Assembly: GCF_037137075.1 (NCBI RefSeq)
Contig: NZ_JBBBNV010000023.1
Location: forward strand, 1 to 64,000
Reading direction: 5' to 3'
DNA: 64,000 nucleotides
DNA from: JBBBNV01 sp037137075
GTDB taxonomy: Bacteria > Bacillota > Bacilli > Paenibacillales > NBRC-103111
Numbering within the stretch: position 1 is the first letter of the stretch; each line of letters begins with the position of its first letter. Positions 1 to 7,934 of this stretch are shown piece after piece. Position numbers and translations under genes: made by a program. The notes under the pieces are model-generated. The model made no database searches, was not told the origin of the DNA, and was given only the letters and a program-made list of their open reading frames with translations.

Positions 1-1
1 T

Positions 2-871
2 GTGTCGGAAATGAAGAGATATTTGCTGAAGCAAGAAGCACTGCATGCGGACGAGACGACGCTACAGGTACTGCGGGAGCCGGGGAAGTCGGCGGAATCT
101 GCCTCGTATTTGTGGTTGTATCGGACGGGGCGCGGTGCACAGCCAGCGGTCATCTACGACTACCAGCGGACACGCGGCGGGGAACATCCGCGGAACTTCC
201 TCTCGGGCTTCAAAGGCTACCTGCATGTAGACGGTTATCCGGGTTACCACAAGGTGACAGGCGTCACGTTGGTGGGATGCTGGGCGCATGCGCGTCGCAA
301 GTATGACGAAGCGCTGAAAGCTGCGCCGGAAGCCAAAAGCAATCCGGAAACAGTAGCTGCCCAAGGGCTAGCGTATTGCAACCAGCTCTTTGCCATAGAA
401 CGACAATTGCAGGAGGCTACGCCGGAAGAACGTCACAAGGCACGTACAGAGCGAAGCCGTCCGGTGCTGGATACTTACTATGCGTGGCTGCGCCAGCAGA
501 AATCCCGGACGATGCCCAAAAGTCTGATTGGCCAAGCGATTGCCTACAGCTTGAACCAATGGGAGAAGCTCACGGCATTCCTAAAGGACGGACGACTAGA
601 GATCGACAACAATCGCAGCGAGCGTTCGATCAAGCCGTTTGTGATCGGGCGCAAAAATTGGCTGTTTGCGAATACCCCGCGGGGAGCTGCCGCCAGCGCA
701 GCGATCTACAGCGTGATCGAGACGGCAAAAGAAAACGGGTTGCATCCGTTCCGGTATCTCATGTACCTGTTCGAGGAACTGCCTCAGCTTGCGAATCCTC
801 GAGACGCCCAGGCATTAGAACCCTTTATGCCGTGGTCACCTTCACTTCCGGACTCTTGCCGCCTCGCGTAA
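2..871 (+). CDS. IS66-family transposase, C-terminal part (5' end outside window)
   Basis: This is the catalytic and C-terminal part of an IS66-type DDE transposase; the reading frame is open at the window edge, so the N-terminal half is missing from view. Visible marks are LHADETTLQVL (first Asp), YLHVDGYPGYHK followed by GCWAHARRK, and the block NNRSERSIKPFVIGRKNW, ending in the IS66 C-terminal signature IYSVIETAKENG. Family members are usually around 500 residues, so roughly 200 should lie upstream. The gene points toward CRISPR array 1, whose last repeat starts about 95 bases after the stop codon. Whether accessory genes tnpA and tnpB are present cannot be seen. The family assignment is secure; whether the element is active is unknown. 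Confidence 0.93.
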   Translation: MSEMKRYLLKQEALHADETTLQVLREPGKSAESASYLWLYRTGRGAQPAVIYDYQRTRGGEHPRNFLSGFKGYLHVDGYPGYHKVTGVTLVGCWAHARRKYDEALKAAPEAKSNPETVAAQGLAYCNQLFAIERQLQEATPEERHKARTERSRPVLDTYYAWLRQQKSRTMPKSLIGQAIAYSLNQWEKLTAFLKDGRLEIDNNRSERSIKPFVIGRKNWLFANTPRGAAASAAIYSVIETAKENGLHPFRYLMYLFEELPQLANPRDAQALEPFMPWSPSLPDSCRLA

Positions 872-912
872 TCTTAATCCATCATACACTTGCTCCCATC
901 TGACTGCTAGGT

Positions 913-932
913 GGGGGCTATTTGACGCTCAC
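913..932. repeat. Putative right terminal inverted repeat of the IS66 element
   Basis: The sequence ends GACGCTCAC, and its reverse complement begins GTGAGCGTCAAATAGCC, resembling the GTAAGCG-type ends of IS66 elements. It lies about 40 bases after the transposase stop, as expected for a right end. The left end is outside the window, so the repeat cannot be paired. If this is the true end, the 8-base target duplication would be GCTCTTTG (933-940). Confidence 0.45.
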
Positions 933-965
933 GCTCTTTGTCAGTCAATGTGCTATCCCGGAGTA

Positions 966-1261
966 GTTTCAATCCACGCACCCATACAGGGTGCGACATG
1001 CTGACTTTGATGTGTATTACAACAAGGTACGTGTTTCAATCCACGCACCCATACAGGGTGCGACCGCGGCTGCTTCCGGGGCACGTTGGAGGAGTTTGTT
1101 TCAATCCACGCACCCATACAGGGTGCGACCTTTGTACGGGTCGGCTCCAGCGCGGCGTCCATCGGTTTCAATCCACGCACCCATACAGGGTGCGACCAGG
1201 AATAATTCGCCTAATTGCAAATGGCAGTAGTTTCAATCCACGCACCCATACAGGGTGCGAC
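966..1261 (-). CRISPR. CRISPR array 1: 5 repeats, 4 spacers, type I-C-like repeat
   Basis: Five identical 32-nt repeats begin at 966, 1033, 1098, 1165 and 1230. On the plus strand each starts GTTTCAATCC and ends ACAGGGTGCGAC; the internal arms GCACCC and GGGTGC form the stem. Spacers are 35, 33, 35 and 33 nt. Read on the minus strand the repeat ends ATTGAAAC, the usual 5' handle of mature crRNAs, so transcription is leftward from the leader at 1262. The array is downstream of the cmr/DUF6602 operon and in the same direction. The 33 bases between the probable IS66 end (932) and the last repeat have exactly a spacer's length, suggesting the old end of the array was cut by the transposon. Confidence 0.97.
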
Positions 1262-1490
1262 AGCGAAAACAAGCATGATTCATACCGTTTAAGCATGAAT
1301 CCGTCCCATTTCCACCCATTTCCATTCCTCAAAAGTATAAATCAAACCTTGACTTTTTGGCAAGTAAATCAAATTCGACTTCATTCGACACAATCTGAGG
1401 TGCGAAGGACCCGGGAATTTCATGGGAGCTTCACATTCGCACCAGATGTAGAAGCAGGATCGCAAAAACCAACACCGGGATACTGGCTAA
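1262..1490 (-). promoter_or_regulatory. Leader of CRISPR array 1 with sigma-A-type promoter
   Basis: The 187 bases directly after the last repeat (1262-1448) match the leader of array 2 (10465-10651) with only four mismatches, and a further matching stretch runs to about 1490. On the minus strand TTGCCA (1363-1358) and TATACT (1339-1334) with an 18-base spacer form a good promoter pointing into the array. The leader begins four bases past the DUF6602-like stop codon, so the copy was joined directly to the end of the cas operon. Confidence 0.85.
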
Positions 1491-1493
1491 GGC

Positions 1494-2423
1494 TTATTTA
1501 CTTGACCTTCGTTTTGCTCCGGCTGATTTGCCCTTTTGCTGCTTTTCCTCGACGATGTATTTTTGAAACATCTCGACATAAGCAAGATGCGGAAAAAATA
1601 TCGGGTTGTTAATCAGCATCAGCAATTGATTCAACTGAAATGTGAGCGAAAGCAGCGAACGTTCTTCTCGCGGCTCTTCCTTCTGGCGGACCCGATAAGC
1701 ATCCAGGGTAACTTCGGTTGCTTTCCCGCTCGTCACGGTAAGACACTCTTGTTTATTAACCGGATCGTCTTCCCCTGCATGATTCAACGTAGCATGCCAT
1801 TGTCCCAAATGTCGCTCATTTTCATTCGGAATCGTAATTGTCAGCTTATTACCAACAGGATGTAGTATAATATCGAACAGCTTCTGAACCTGTTCCGACG
1901 TTTTCTTATCTGTATGACATAAAATCTTGATCGGTCGGGTTGAGGTTTGTGTGCTCGGTTTTGTTATTTCATCCAGCCCGCAGGCTAGAGACCCTTGTGT
2001 CCGAACAACAGACATCAGGGAAGTTTTCAACCTGTCGATGCTGACCGCCCATTTTTGCAATTCGTCTCCGTTGACATTCGTGCTCTTGCACTGTACCACA
2101 ACGGCCACCGCTTCAATCGGGATATACTTAATGTTCCCATAGCGGAAAATGTATGGCGTGTACTGCTCGTCGAAGATGACCAGATCGACTTCTTTCGAGA
2201 CATTTCCCTGGGAGTCGACGATAAACACCGACTGTTCAATGGAGAACTTCTTGGGAACAATCTGCTCAAATAATGATTTCCAGATGCCCTCACGGTAAAT
2301 TCCAGTTGTTAAATGGTGAGCGACACTGAATTGAAGCTGATCCACTATCGTCTGTTCCAGCAGATTGTAGTTCTGAACAATTTTTTTTAACACCTTACCA
2401 TGATCCGGCTCTTCCTTGCTCAT
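1494..2423 (-). CDS. DUF6602-like PD-(D/E)XK-type nuclease in the cmr operon
   Basis: This 309-residue protein is the last gene of the cmr operon. Its start overlaps the cmr6 stop by four bases (ATGA), with an upstream GGAGGAGGGGAG ribosome binding site. The N-terminal half resembles DUF6602 proteins: an REG helix at residues 44-46, a strand-turn-strand with KEVDLVIFD (Asp80), then IPIEAVAVVVQCKS with Glu104, Gln111 and Lys113. This is the D...QxK variant of the PD-(D/E)XK nuclease core. Residues 200-309 are charged and partly helical, with a basic tail. It is not a known cmr subunit and no CARF or HEPN motif is seen. The nuclease assignment rests on motif reading; a role as an ancillary effector or regulator of the type III-B complex is inferred from position. 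Confidence 0.72.
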   Translation of the reverse strand: MSKEEPDHGKVLKKIVQNYNLLEQTIVDQLQFSVAHHLTTGIYREGIWKSLFEQIVPKKFSIEQSVFIVDSQGNVSKEVDLVIFDEQYTPYIFRYGNIKYIPIEAVAVVVQCKSTNVNGDELQKWAVSIDRLKTSLMSVVRTQGSLACGLDEITKPSTQTSTRPIKILCHTDKKTSEQVQKLFDIILHPVGNKLTITIPNENERHLGQWHATLNHAGEDDPVNKQECLTVTSGKATEVTLDAYRVRQKEEPREERSLLSLTFQLNQLLMLINNPIFFPHLAYVEMFQKYIVEEKQQKGKSAGAKRRSSK

Positions 2424-3232
2424 CTGCTCCCCTCCTCCGATGCTACCAATCGCCCATAGCCCGCATTCGTTTTGCCGCCAAGCCCTTCCTCACCCAGCGC
2501 GGTGCAGAGCAGCTTTTCTGCCATCGTCAGCCATTTTTCGACAGAATCGTCAGGACCCGTATAACTCCACATCAGCCTGAAGCAGCCTTGCACAGTTAAA
2601 AAATGCACCGGCTCCGGCGAATCGTCGTCCCTCGGAGCCGCCGCCTCCTCCGCAGTTCGGCCAGCCGTGTTCCCCGGCCCTTGCGCCGCAAGCTGATTGT
2701 ACGCTTGATGATGCGGCGTAAGCACGTCTATCCGAAGCGCTCCACTCACCGTTCCAGGCGTCAAGAATGCATCATAATAATGAATATGCCCCGCCTGCTC
2801 CTGGGCCCCGAACAGCCACTTGTAATACGCGCCGTCCTCGGCAAACCCTTGATCCTGCTCCCCCAGATAGGTGCGGCACAGTCGGGCGCTAACGCCCTTC
2901 AGCGCGGTGCCGGGAATATACGGAACGCCATACGTCTTGTGTAGCGTAATATGGGCCTCCAGCACCGTCTGCTGCCCGCCGCCAATCAAGAGCGGAGACT
3001 GCGTCTGCGCCTCGATCGACCGATACACGCCGTGCTCCTGCACGTTCGCTGTATAATACCGGTCGAACATCTGCTTGTACCAATCGCCCTGCGTATCCCA
3101 GCCTTTCTTATATTGCTGTATCACATGTTCATAAAACGACTGCCGATGCTTGCCGTCTAGTATCACCATGCTCAAGTCCGGAGCCTTGCTACCAGGTACG
3201 AGCTTCTTCGTCAACATTAGCTGCAGATTCAT
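2420..3232 (-). CDS. cmr6: Type III-B CRISPR RAMP protein Cmr6
   Basis: Cmr6 is a single-RRM RAMP subunit that caps the crRNA 3' end of the Cmr effector complex in the cytoplasm. The 270-residue protein shows the typical core: the strand around SPLLIGGG (80s), then GVPYIPGTALKGVSARL near residue 110, and a glycine-rich loop GLGGKTNAGYGRL near the C-terminus. The start has a GGGAGG site seven bases upstream and overlaps cmr5 by four bases (ATGA). The stop overlaps the DUF6602-like gene in the same way, so translation of the last three genes is probably coupled. Confidence 0.95.
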   Translation of the reverse strand: MNLQLMLTKKLVPGSKAPDLSMVILDGKHRQSFYEHVIQQYKKGWDTQGDWYKQMFDRYYTANVQEHGVYRSIEAQTQSPLLIGGGQQTVLEAHITLHKTYGVPYIPGTALKGVSARLCRTYLGEQDQGFAEDGAYYKWLFGAQEQAGHIHYYDAFLTPGTVSGALRIDVLTPHHQAYNQLAAQGPGNTAGRTAEEAAAPRDDDSPEPVHFLTVQGCFRLMWSYTGPDDSVEKWLTMAEKLLCTALGEEGLGGKTNAGYGRLVASEEGSR

Positions 3233-3639
3233 AACCCGCCTCCCGCTCCGCTCTCCTCCTGTGCTTCAGACTGATCCACGCCGAGAATCGCTTCCGCATA
3301 CCGCTTGAACCAGACGGAGGCTGCCAGCGCACGGTGCGTCGCCAGACGGTACTCGCTCATGGTGCAGTTCTTTTTGACAAGAAAATCTTTAATTCCGGCA
3401 ACCTCCATTAAATCGTCTATAAATATCTGCTGCCCGGCTTCACCCGTTGATGGGGTCTTCATCTTATTCTTGGCTTTGGACTTAGCCTTAAAAAATGCGA
3501 CCGTCAGCTCCAGTCCATTCGTCAGCACCATGGCCGGAAACCTGTGGCATTGGCTGCCATAGGCCTTCTTGTTCTTTTCCTCCACATGCTTCACACATTC
3601 AAGGGCCCCAGTTGCGTAACCGTGATTGACTGAATTCAT
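3229..3639 (-). CDS. cmr5: Type III-B CRISPR small subunit Cmr5
   Basis: The 136-residue, mostly helical protein has the size and N-terminal pattern of Cmr5 (ATGALECVKHVEEKNKKAYG, then HRFPAMVLTNGLELTVAFF). Cmr5 forms the small-subunit filament that lines the crRNA-target duplex of the type III-B complex. Its ATG overlaps the cmr4 TGA by four bases and is preceded by GGGAGG. It sits in the standard place between cmr4 and cmr6. Nothing unusual was noted. Confidence 0.93.
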   Translation of the reverse strand: MNSVNHGYATGALECVKHVEEKNKKAYGSQCHRFPAMVLTNGLELTVAFFKAKSKAKNKMKTPSTGEAGQQIFIDDLMEVAGIKDFLVKKNCTMSEYRLATHRALAASVWFKRYAEAILGVDQSEAQEESGAGGGL

Positions 3640-4592
3640 GAGCGCCCTCCCTTATAGTGGCTTAGGCAAACCCGCCCTTTGCCAACCGTTGCATTGGCGC
3701 CGACCTGAACCCAGAGCTTCTCCGGAAGCTGCTTAAGCAAATCGTCGCGGCTTGTACCTCCGCTTCTTCCATGAATGTTATCGCACCAGGAGATGCCGTA
3801 CAGAATCGCCTCCGCCGGCAAATATTCCTCGTACCATAGCGCGCCCCGCTGTACGGTCTTCCGCTCCTGCTCCAGCCGAATACGCGGCACCACCTCGCAG
3901 CACACGGTGACGAAATACTGGAACGCCTCATCGGATACGACCGTCAGCCGCTCCCTGAACAAACGCCCGAAAGATTCATCATGGGCAAACAGCGCTGCTT
4001 CCAGCCAGCTCGCCCATTTTTCAAGTGCATCAGACTCAATCGCCTTACATTCAAATTCATCCAAATACAGCATATCGCCAGACGTTAGCGCACTCCCCCC
4101 GGAGACGACAAGCGCTCTGTCCTTCGGTACATCGCCCTCTTTCTGCTGGCCGGATGGCTTCTGGTCGCTTTCAGCGGTAAGAAGCTTGTCCAGATCGTCC
4201 ACAAACAGCGCCTCCGTCGGCATCATTCCCGCTGCTGCCATGTCCCGGAGCATCCGCCTTAGCGCCATCGGGCAGGTGACATAGGCAAATGTCCCGTACA
4301 GGCTGGCGACAGGGAAGGCAAGCAGACGGCTGTCGCTCAGCACCAGGGACCCTGCGGCCCCTTCCTCGCCGGAGCTCTCCGCCCTGCCGAACGCGGCGTC
4401 AAGCCATGCTTCGTCTATCCCCGGCGTTTGGCGAAGATGCTCCCGGTGTACGCCTTTGATGCTGGAGCCGGGCAGCATTGGCCACTGGGTAATTTTCTCC
4501 CGCATCAGCGGCATGTCAATAATACCAACCCCCTGCCCCGTGCCGACATGCACGGGTGTCAGGCAATGAACAAAATATAACCATGCATTCAT
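3636..4592 (-). CDS. cmr4: Type III-B CRISPR backbone RAMP protein Cmr4 (target RNA cleavage)
   Basis: Cmr4 forms the helical backbone of the complex and cuts target RNA at 6-nt intervals. I place the start at the internal ATG at 4592, not at the longer frame opening at 4649. GGAAGGGG lies about nine bases before it, it directly follows the cmr3 stop (4595), and it puts the conserved catalytic aspartate at residue 26 (HVGTGQGVGIIDMPLMREK), the same number as in Pyrococcus furiosus Cmr4. The PGSSIKGVHREHLR segment and the C-terminal glycine loop NATVGKGRV are both present. The protein is 318 residues, normal for the family, and the conserved Asp suggests an active RNase. Confidence 0.95.
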   Translation of the reverse strand: MNAWLYFVHCLTPVHVGTGQGVGIIDMPLMREKITQWPMLPGSSIKGVHREHLRQTPGIDEAWLDAAFGRAESSGEEGAAGSLVLSDSRLLAFPVASLYGTFAYVTCPMALRRMLRDMAAAGMMPTEALFVDDLDKLLTAESDQKPSGQQKEGDVPKDRALVVSGGSALTSGDMLYLDEFECKAIESDALEKWASWLEAALFAHDESFGRLFRERLTVVSDEAFQYFVTVCCEVVPRIRLEQERKTVQRGALWYEEYLPAEAILYGISWCDNIHGRSGGTSRDDLLKQLPEKLWVQVGANATVGKGRVCLSHYKGGRS

Positions 4593-4594
4593 TT

Positions 4595-5953
4595 CTATGT
4601 ATCCCCTTCCGTTTTCCCAGAATCGCCATTCGGACTCCATCTTCCCCACAAAGCCAGGCCGAACCCGTCCTCCCGGTCGAAAGAGCCTTTGCGCCGGTTC
4701 TGATCAGATACGGAGACGAGCCATTTTTGCTCGACCAGGTGACTCAGGCTGCCTTCCATCACTTCAAAAAAATAAACGCTCCCCGCCGGAACGAGCCGAC
4801 GAACTGCTTTCTCCGCGCCATTGACCGGCTTCTCCTGCTTCTCCTGCTTCTTCTTCCCGTCCGCAGCACGCGCCGGAGACGGCCACACCGGGGTGTAGCT
4901 CCAGCCGGAGACAGGCTGCCAACGCGGCACACACGCCCACAACAGCTTGAGCTTGACCCCATTAAGCAAGGCCGACGTGCTCTCCAGCTTGTCATCCAGC
5001 CAGCCCGGCCGCCAGCCCTTGGCAAAATAAGCCGGTGTCGCCAGCACCATGCGAATATACTTCTCCTTTTGCTTATCCTCTTCCGCGAGCGTCCTTCTGA
5101 GCTGATCCGGGCAGCTCCAAATCACGCCTTCATCCCGAAGCTCGCTGAAATGAACAAGCCGCCGCTCTCCGCCCAGCGGATGAACCCCGGACAGCTGCTC
5201 GGGCCACTGGCTCGCCAGCTGCTGCGACTGAACCTCAATACGAGTTACCAGCGACACATCCTGCGGGAACACCAGCGACTCCGTGCCGAACAGCTTCTCA
5301 CGCTGAGGACCGTAGGTTACCGGGTCGATAGCCGTATGCAGCCGGACCTCCCTCGGCAGAGCAGCCAGAAAATCCGGTTTGCCGGCTTCCAGTCCTTGTT
5401 TGTTGCCGCTGCACCAATGGTTGAGCGCCCGCTGCCACGCTTCCTGCGCTGCTTCATCGCCGCACAGCCAGCTCAGCATCAGACTCGCCGAGACCAGGGC
5501 CGGACGGCGCGACTCGCCGAGCGGCTTGCTCTCGGGCAGCGTCATAACCGGCGGACACAGCACGTCCTCAAACTGCCCCGATCTGCCAGAGCCGAGGAAG
5601 CCATCTGTTTTCTTTGGCGAGCAGGGCCGCCTGATGCAGATCCGAATGCCCTCCGCCTCTTCATACAATTCCACATCCTGCGGGAATGGAAAAAATAGCT
5701 GGTCCCCCAACTGGTACAATGGACCGCGCAGCTCGGATTTGACCAGCTTCTTCATCAAGTCCGAGTCATAAATCTCACGCCGGCTGCAGCTGCCGGCTAT
5801 CGCTTTGCCCAGCATCGTTCGCACCGTACCGGCTACTGTGGTTGAGGACACCATGTCCATGCTACGGGCCACGACCCCCGGCTCCGTCTCGAACGGACGC
5901 CCGTCACGCAGCATCAGCGGGTCCAGCGGCTCAATTCGAATCGTCTTCCACAT
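4595..5953 (-). CDS. cmr3: Type III-B CRISPR RAMP protein Cmr3
   Basis: Cmr3 pairs with Cmr2 and holds the 5' handle of the crRNA. The 452-residue protein begins with the family's N-terminal strand and loop (IEPLDPLMLRDGRPF), followed by SSTTVAGTVRTMLGKAI near residue 40, both typical of Cmr3. The C-terminal part ends in a RAMP-like region (FDREDGFGLALWGRW). The gene overlaps cmr2 by 23 bases and stops two bases before the cmr4 start. A GGGGGA stretch precedes the ATG. The length is slightly above usual because of a long middle section rich in Lys and Gln. Confidence 0.93.
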   Translation of the reverse strand: MWKTIRIEPLDPLMLRDGRPFETEPGVVARSMDMVSSTTVAGTVRTMLGKAIAGSCSRREIYDSDLMKKLVKSELRGPLYQLGDQLFFPFPQDVELYEEAEGIRICIRRPCSPKKTDGFLGSGRSGQFEDVLCPPVMTLPESKPLGESRRPALVSASLMLSWLCGDEAAQEAWQRALNHWCSGNKQGLEAGKPDFLAALPREVRLHTAIDPVTYGPQREKLFGTESLVFPQDVSLVTRIEVQSQQLASQWPEQLSGVHPLGGERRLVHFSELRDEGVIWSCPDQLRRTLAEEDKQKEKYIRMVLATPAYFAKGWRPGWLDDKLESTSALLNGVKLKLLWACVPRWQPVSGWSYTPVWPSPARAADGKKKQEKQEKPVNGAEKAVRRLVPAGSVYFFEVMEGSLSHLVEQKWLVSVSDQNRRKGSFDREDGFGLALWGRWSPNGDSGKTEGDT

Positions 5954-7934
5954 CGGCGTCCCCCGCTTTCTTCAAGGTAATGGCAACAATAAACAGCTCG
6001 GCCACCAGCCCCAGCTGCTCCAAGGCTTCCTTATCCCGGCCGCGCACCGTCTCAAGCAGCTTTCCCAGTTTGCCTACCGGCTCGCCCCCCAGCAGCTCAG
6101 CAGCACGCTCCGCCCCCAGCTTCTTGCGGGCGATTCGGGTAATCTCCTGCCGGAGCACCTCCTGAAGCTCTCCATCCGGCCTGTTCCAGGACGAATGGTT
6201 CCGTATGAGCGATTCGTATTCCCGGTGCAGGTCGCGCAGCGCATAGGCAAAGCCGGAGGAGAATAACGACCTGGCATGGTTCTGATCCAAGAATGCATCT
6301 TGTATCCCCTGAATCCATTCGATCGGCTCCTTGTCAAACGACACACAAAACTTCATCGCATCGCCGCCGCTGCGCTTCTGAAAGTGCAGCGCCAGCGCAT
6401 TTTTGCCCGGGTGCTGCTTGGCGGCACGCTCGGTTTGCATCGCCAGACGGCGCGTCTCCCCTAGCGGCTCCATCATATGGACAATCGCAATGCCGATCGA
6501 AAGCGTCGGCAGCACAGGCTCCTCGTTTACATTTCCCGTTCCTTCTTCGCTCAGAGCGGCTACTCCCGCAGCCATCCGCTCCATCGTTTCCCCGAAGGCT
6601 TTACGAAGTTGCTTAACTGCCTCCAAGCAACGATGCAGAGGCAAATAAGCCATCACATCGTCCCCGCCGCTATACACAAGCTGTCCGCTATGCTGCTTGA
6701 CAATATGCTCGGCTCTGGCGGCAAACTCGGACATTCGCAATGTGAACTCCAGATGCTCCTCCCGGGTTTTCAGCGATTTCAGGAACTGCCCCATCCGGTC
6801 TCCGTCCCCCATAACGAACGCATAGTACGCATTAGGCTCCCGCACCGCTCCGCGGCCCGCGCCAACATACAACTCCCGCAGCGATCGCTTGATCGCTTCG
6901 GTCTTGTCGTCCATAGAACGCTTCAACTCGTCGCTAGACAGCTTCTCCAGATGCTTATGTCCTTCAGCCACAAACTCATGAATGCGGTTTTCATAAAAAA
7001 GCCGGGAATCTAACGCTTCGACTGCATGGACCTCTTCAGCCGGAATCGGGACCGAACCCTGTTGAACCACTCCTGATGAAGTCTTTTCCGCAAAGTGTAG
7101 CTGATCTCCGTAACGTTCCTTCATCCTTCCATAATACGCCAGCACCCGTTCCCGCTGCGCCGCCTTGTCCGGCTGGAGCAGCTGCTCCTGAAAATGCAGG
7201 AAGGTGACGTCACACACCGACGGAAACTCCCGCTTCTCCTGCATACAGCGGGACAAACGCTTCACCAGCGAGATCGCGTCGAGCGATTCATTCTTCTTGA
7301 TGCCAAACCGCGCATACGCGGCATACTGATCCGGCCATAGCACCGACTCCCGCCCGCCGTCCAGGCTGGATTTCTTCTCGCCGAACAACCGTCCCGGCTC
7401 ATTTTGTTTGAAGTCCCGCAGCGTTTTACGGGCCGCCATCAGCTCTTCCGCCCGGCTTCGAACGTGATCATACTTGCCGTCAAGGGGCGTCCAGACTGCA
7501 TAGAACTCCACGACGTCCTTGATTTGGCGGTCCCAGAGATTCTCATTGATGCAGCCTTGCAGCAGCCGCTTAGCATTCATCGCATACGCTTGCCATTCGC
7601 GCTCCACCGCCTTGCGCACCTCCAGCGCCACATGCTTCGGATCGCCCGTAGTCACAATGCCGAGCAGCTTGTTGGCCACACTGGAAACCTTGGACGAGCT
7701 GCGCTCGCCTTCACCGGATGGCGGAGCTTCAAGAACCTGAGGATGCGGGACAATGAGTCCATCCCCCGGATCGTGCGTCTGCTCCTGAAACCGGCGGGCA
7801 GCCGCCTTGCCGAGCTCCGCCAGCAAGAACGAGCCAAACCACAGGTCGCGCGTCTTCCTCGCCTGCGCAATAAACTCTTGCACCGGTCCGATGGAGAACT
7901 GCATCATCCACGATCTGTTTTGATTTTCAGCCAC
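5931..7934 (-). CDS. cmr2: Type III-B Cas10-family protein Cmr2, without HD domain
   Basis: Cmr2 is the large subunit and carries the palm-polymerase domains that make cyclic oligoadenylate once target RNA is bound. The start is a GTG at 7934 chosen for the perfect AGGAGGTG seven bases upstream. The 667-residue protein opens directly with FSIGPVQEFIAQARKTRDLWFGS, the beginning of the Cmr2 core, so the N-terminal HD nuclease domain of larger Cas10 proteins is absent. The first palm shows GDGDRMG (376-379) and the second palm SGGDD (423-426), so the synthase site looks intact. Scattered cysteines do not form a clear treble-clef zinc site. It overlaps cmr1 by 31 bases and cmr3 by 23. Confidence 0.96.
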   Translation of the reverse strand: MAENQNRSWMMQFSIGPVQEFIAQARKTRDLWFGSFLLAELGKAAARRFQEQTHDPGDGLIVPHPQVLEAPPSGEGERSSSKVSSVANKLLGIVTTGDPKHVALEVRKAVEREWQAYAMNAKRLLQGCINENLWDRQIKDVVEFYAVWTPLDGKYDHVRSRAEELMAARKTLRDFKQNEPGRLFGEKKSSLDGGRESVLWPDQYAAYARFGIKKNESLDAISLVKRLSRCMQEKREFPSVCDVTFLHFQEQLLQPDKAAQRERVLAYYGRMKERYGDQLHFAEKTSSGVVQQGSVPIPAEEVHAVEALDSRLFYENRIHEFVAEGHKHLEKLSSDELKRSMDDKTEAIKRSLRELYVGAGRGAVREPNAYYAFVMGDGDRMGQFLKSLKTREEHLEFTLRMSEFAARAEHIVKQHSGQLVYSGGDDVMAYLPLHRCLEAVKQLRKAFGETMERMAAGVAALSEEGTGNVNEEPVLPTLSIGIAIVHMMEPLGETRRLAMQTERAAKQHPGKNALALHFQKRSGGDAMKFCVSFDKEPIEWIQGIQDAFLDQNHARSLFSSGFAYALRDLHREYESLIRNHSSWNRPDGELQEVLRQEITRIARKKLGAERAAELLGGEPVGKLGKLLETVRGRDKEALEQLGLVAELFIVAITLKKAGDADVEDDSN

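Noticed and set aside
938..1612. Open frame of 224 codons on the plus strand across CRISPR array 1
   Set aside because: The protein repeats the translated CRISPR repeat (FNPRTHTGCD / FQSTHPYRVR), so it is an artefact of the array.
3636..4649. Longer cmr4 start at 4649
   Set aside because: It would overlap cmr3 by 55 bases without a ribosome binding site; the start at 4592 has one and restores Asp26.
4556..5698. 380-codon plus-strand frame opposite cmr3
   Set aside because: It is antisense to a clear cmr3 gene, has no ribosome binding site and no domain; high GC makes long antisense frames common here.
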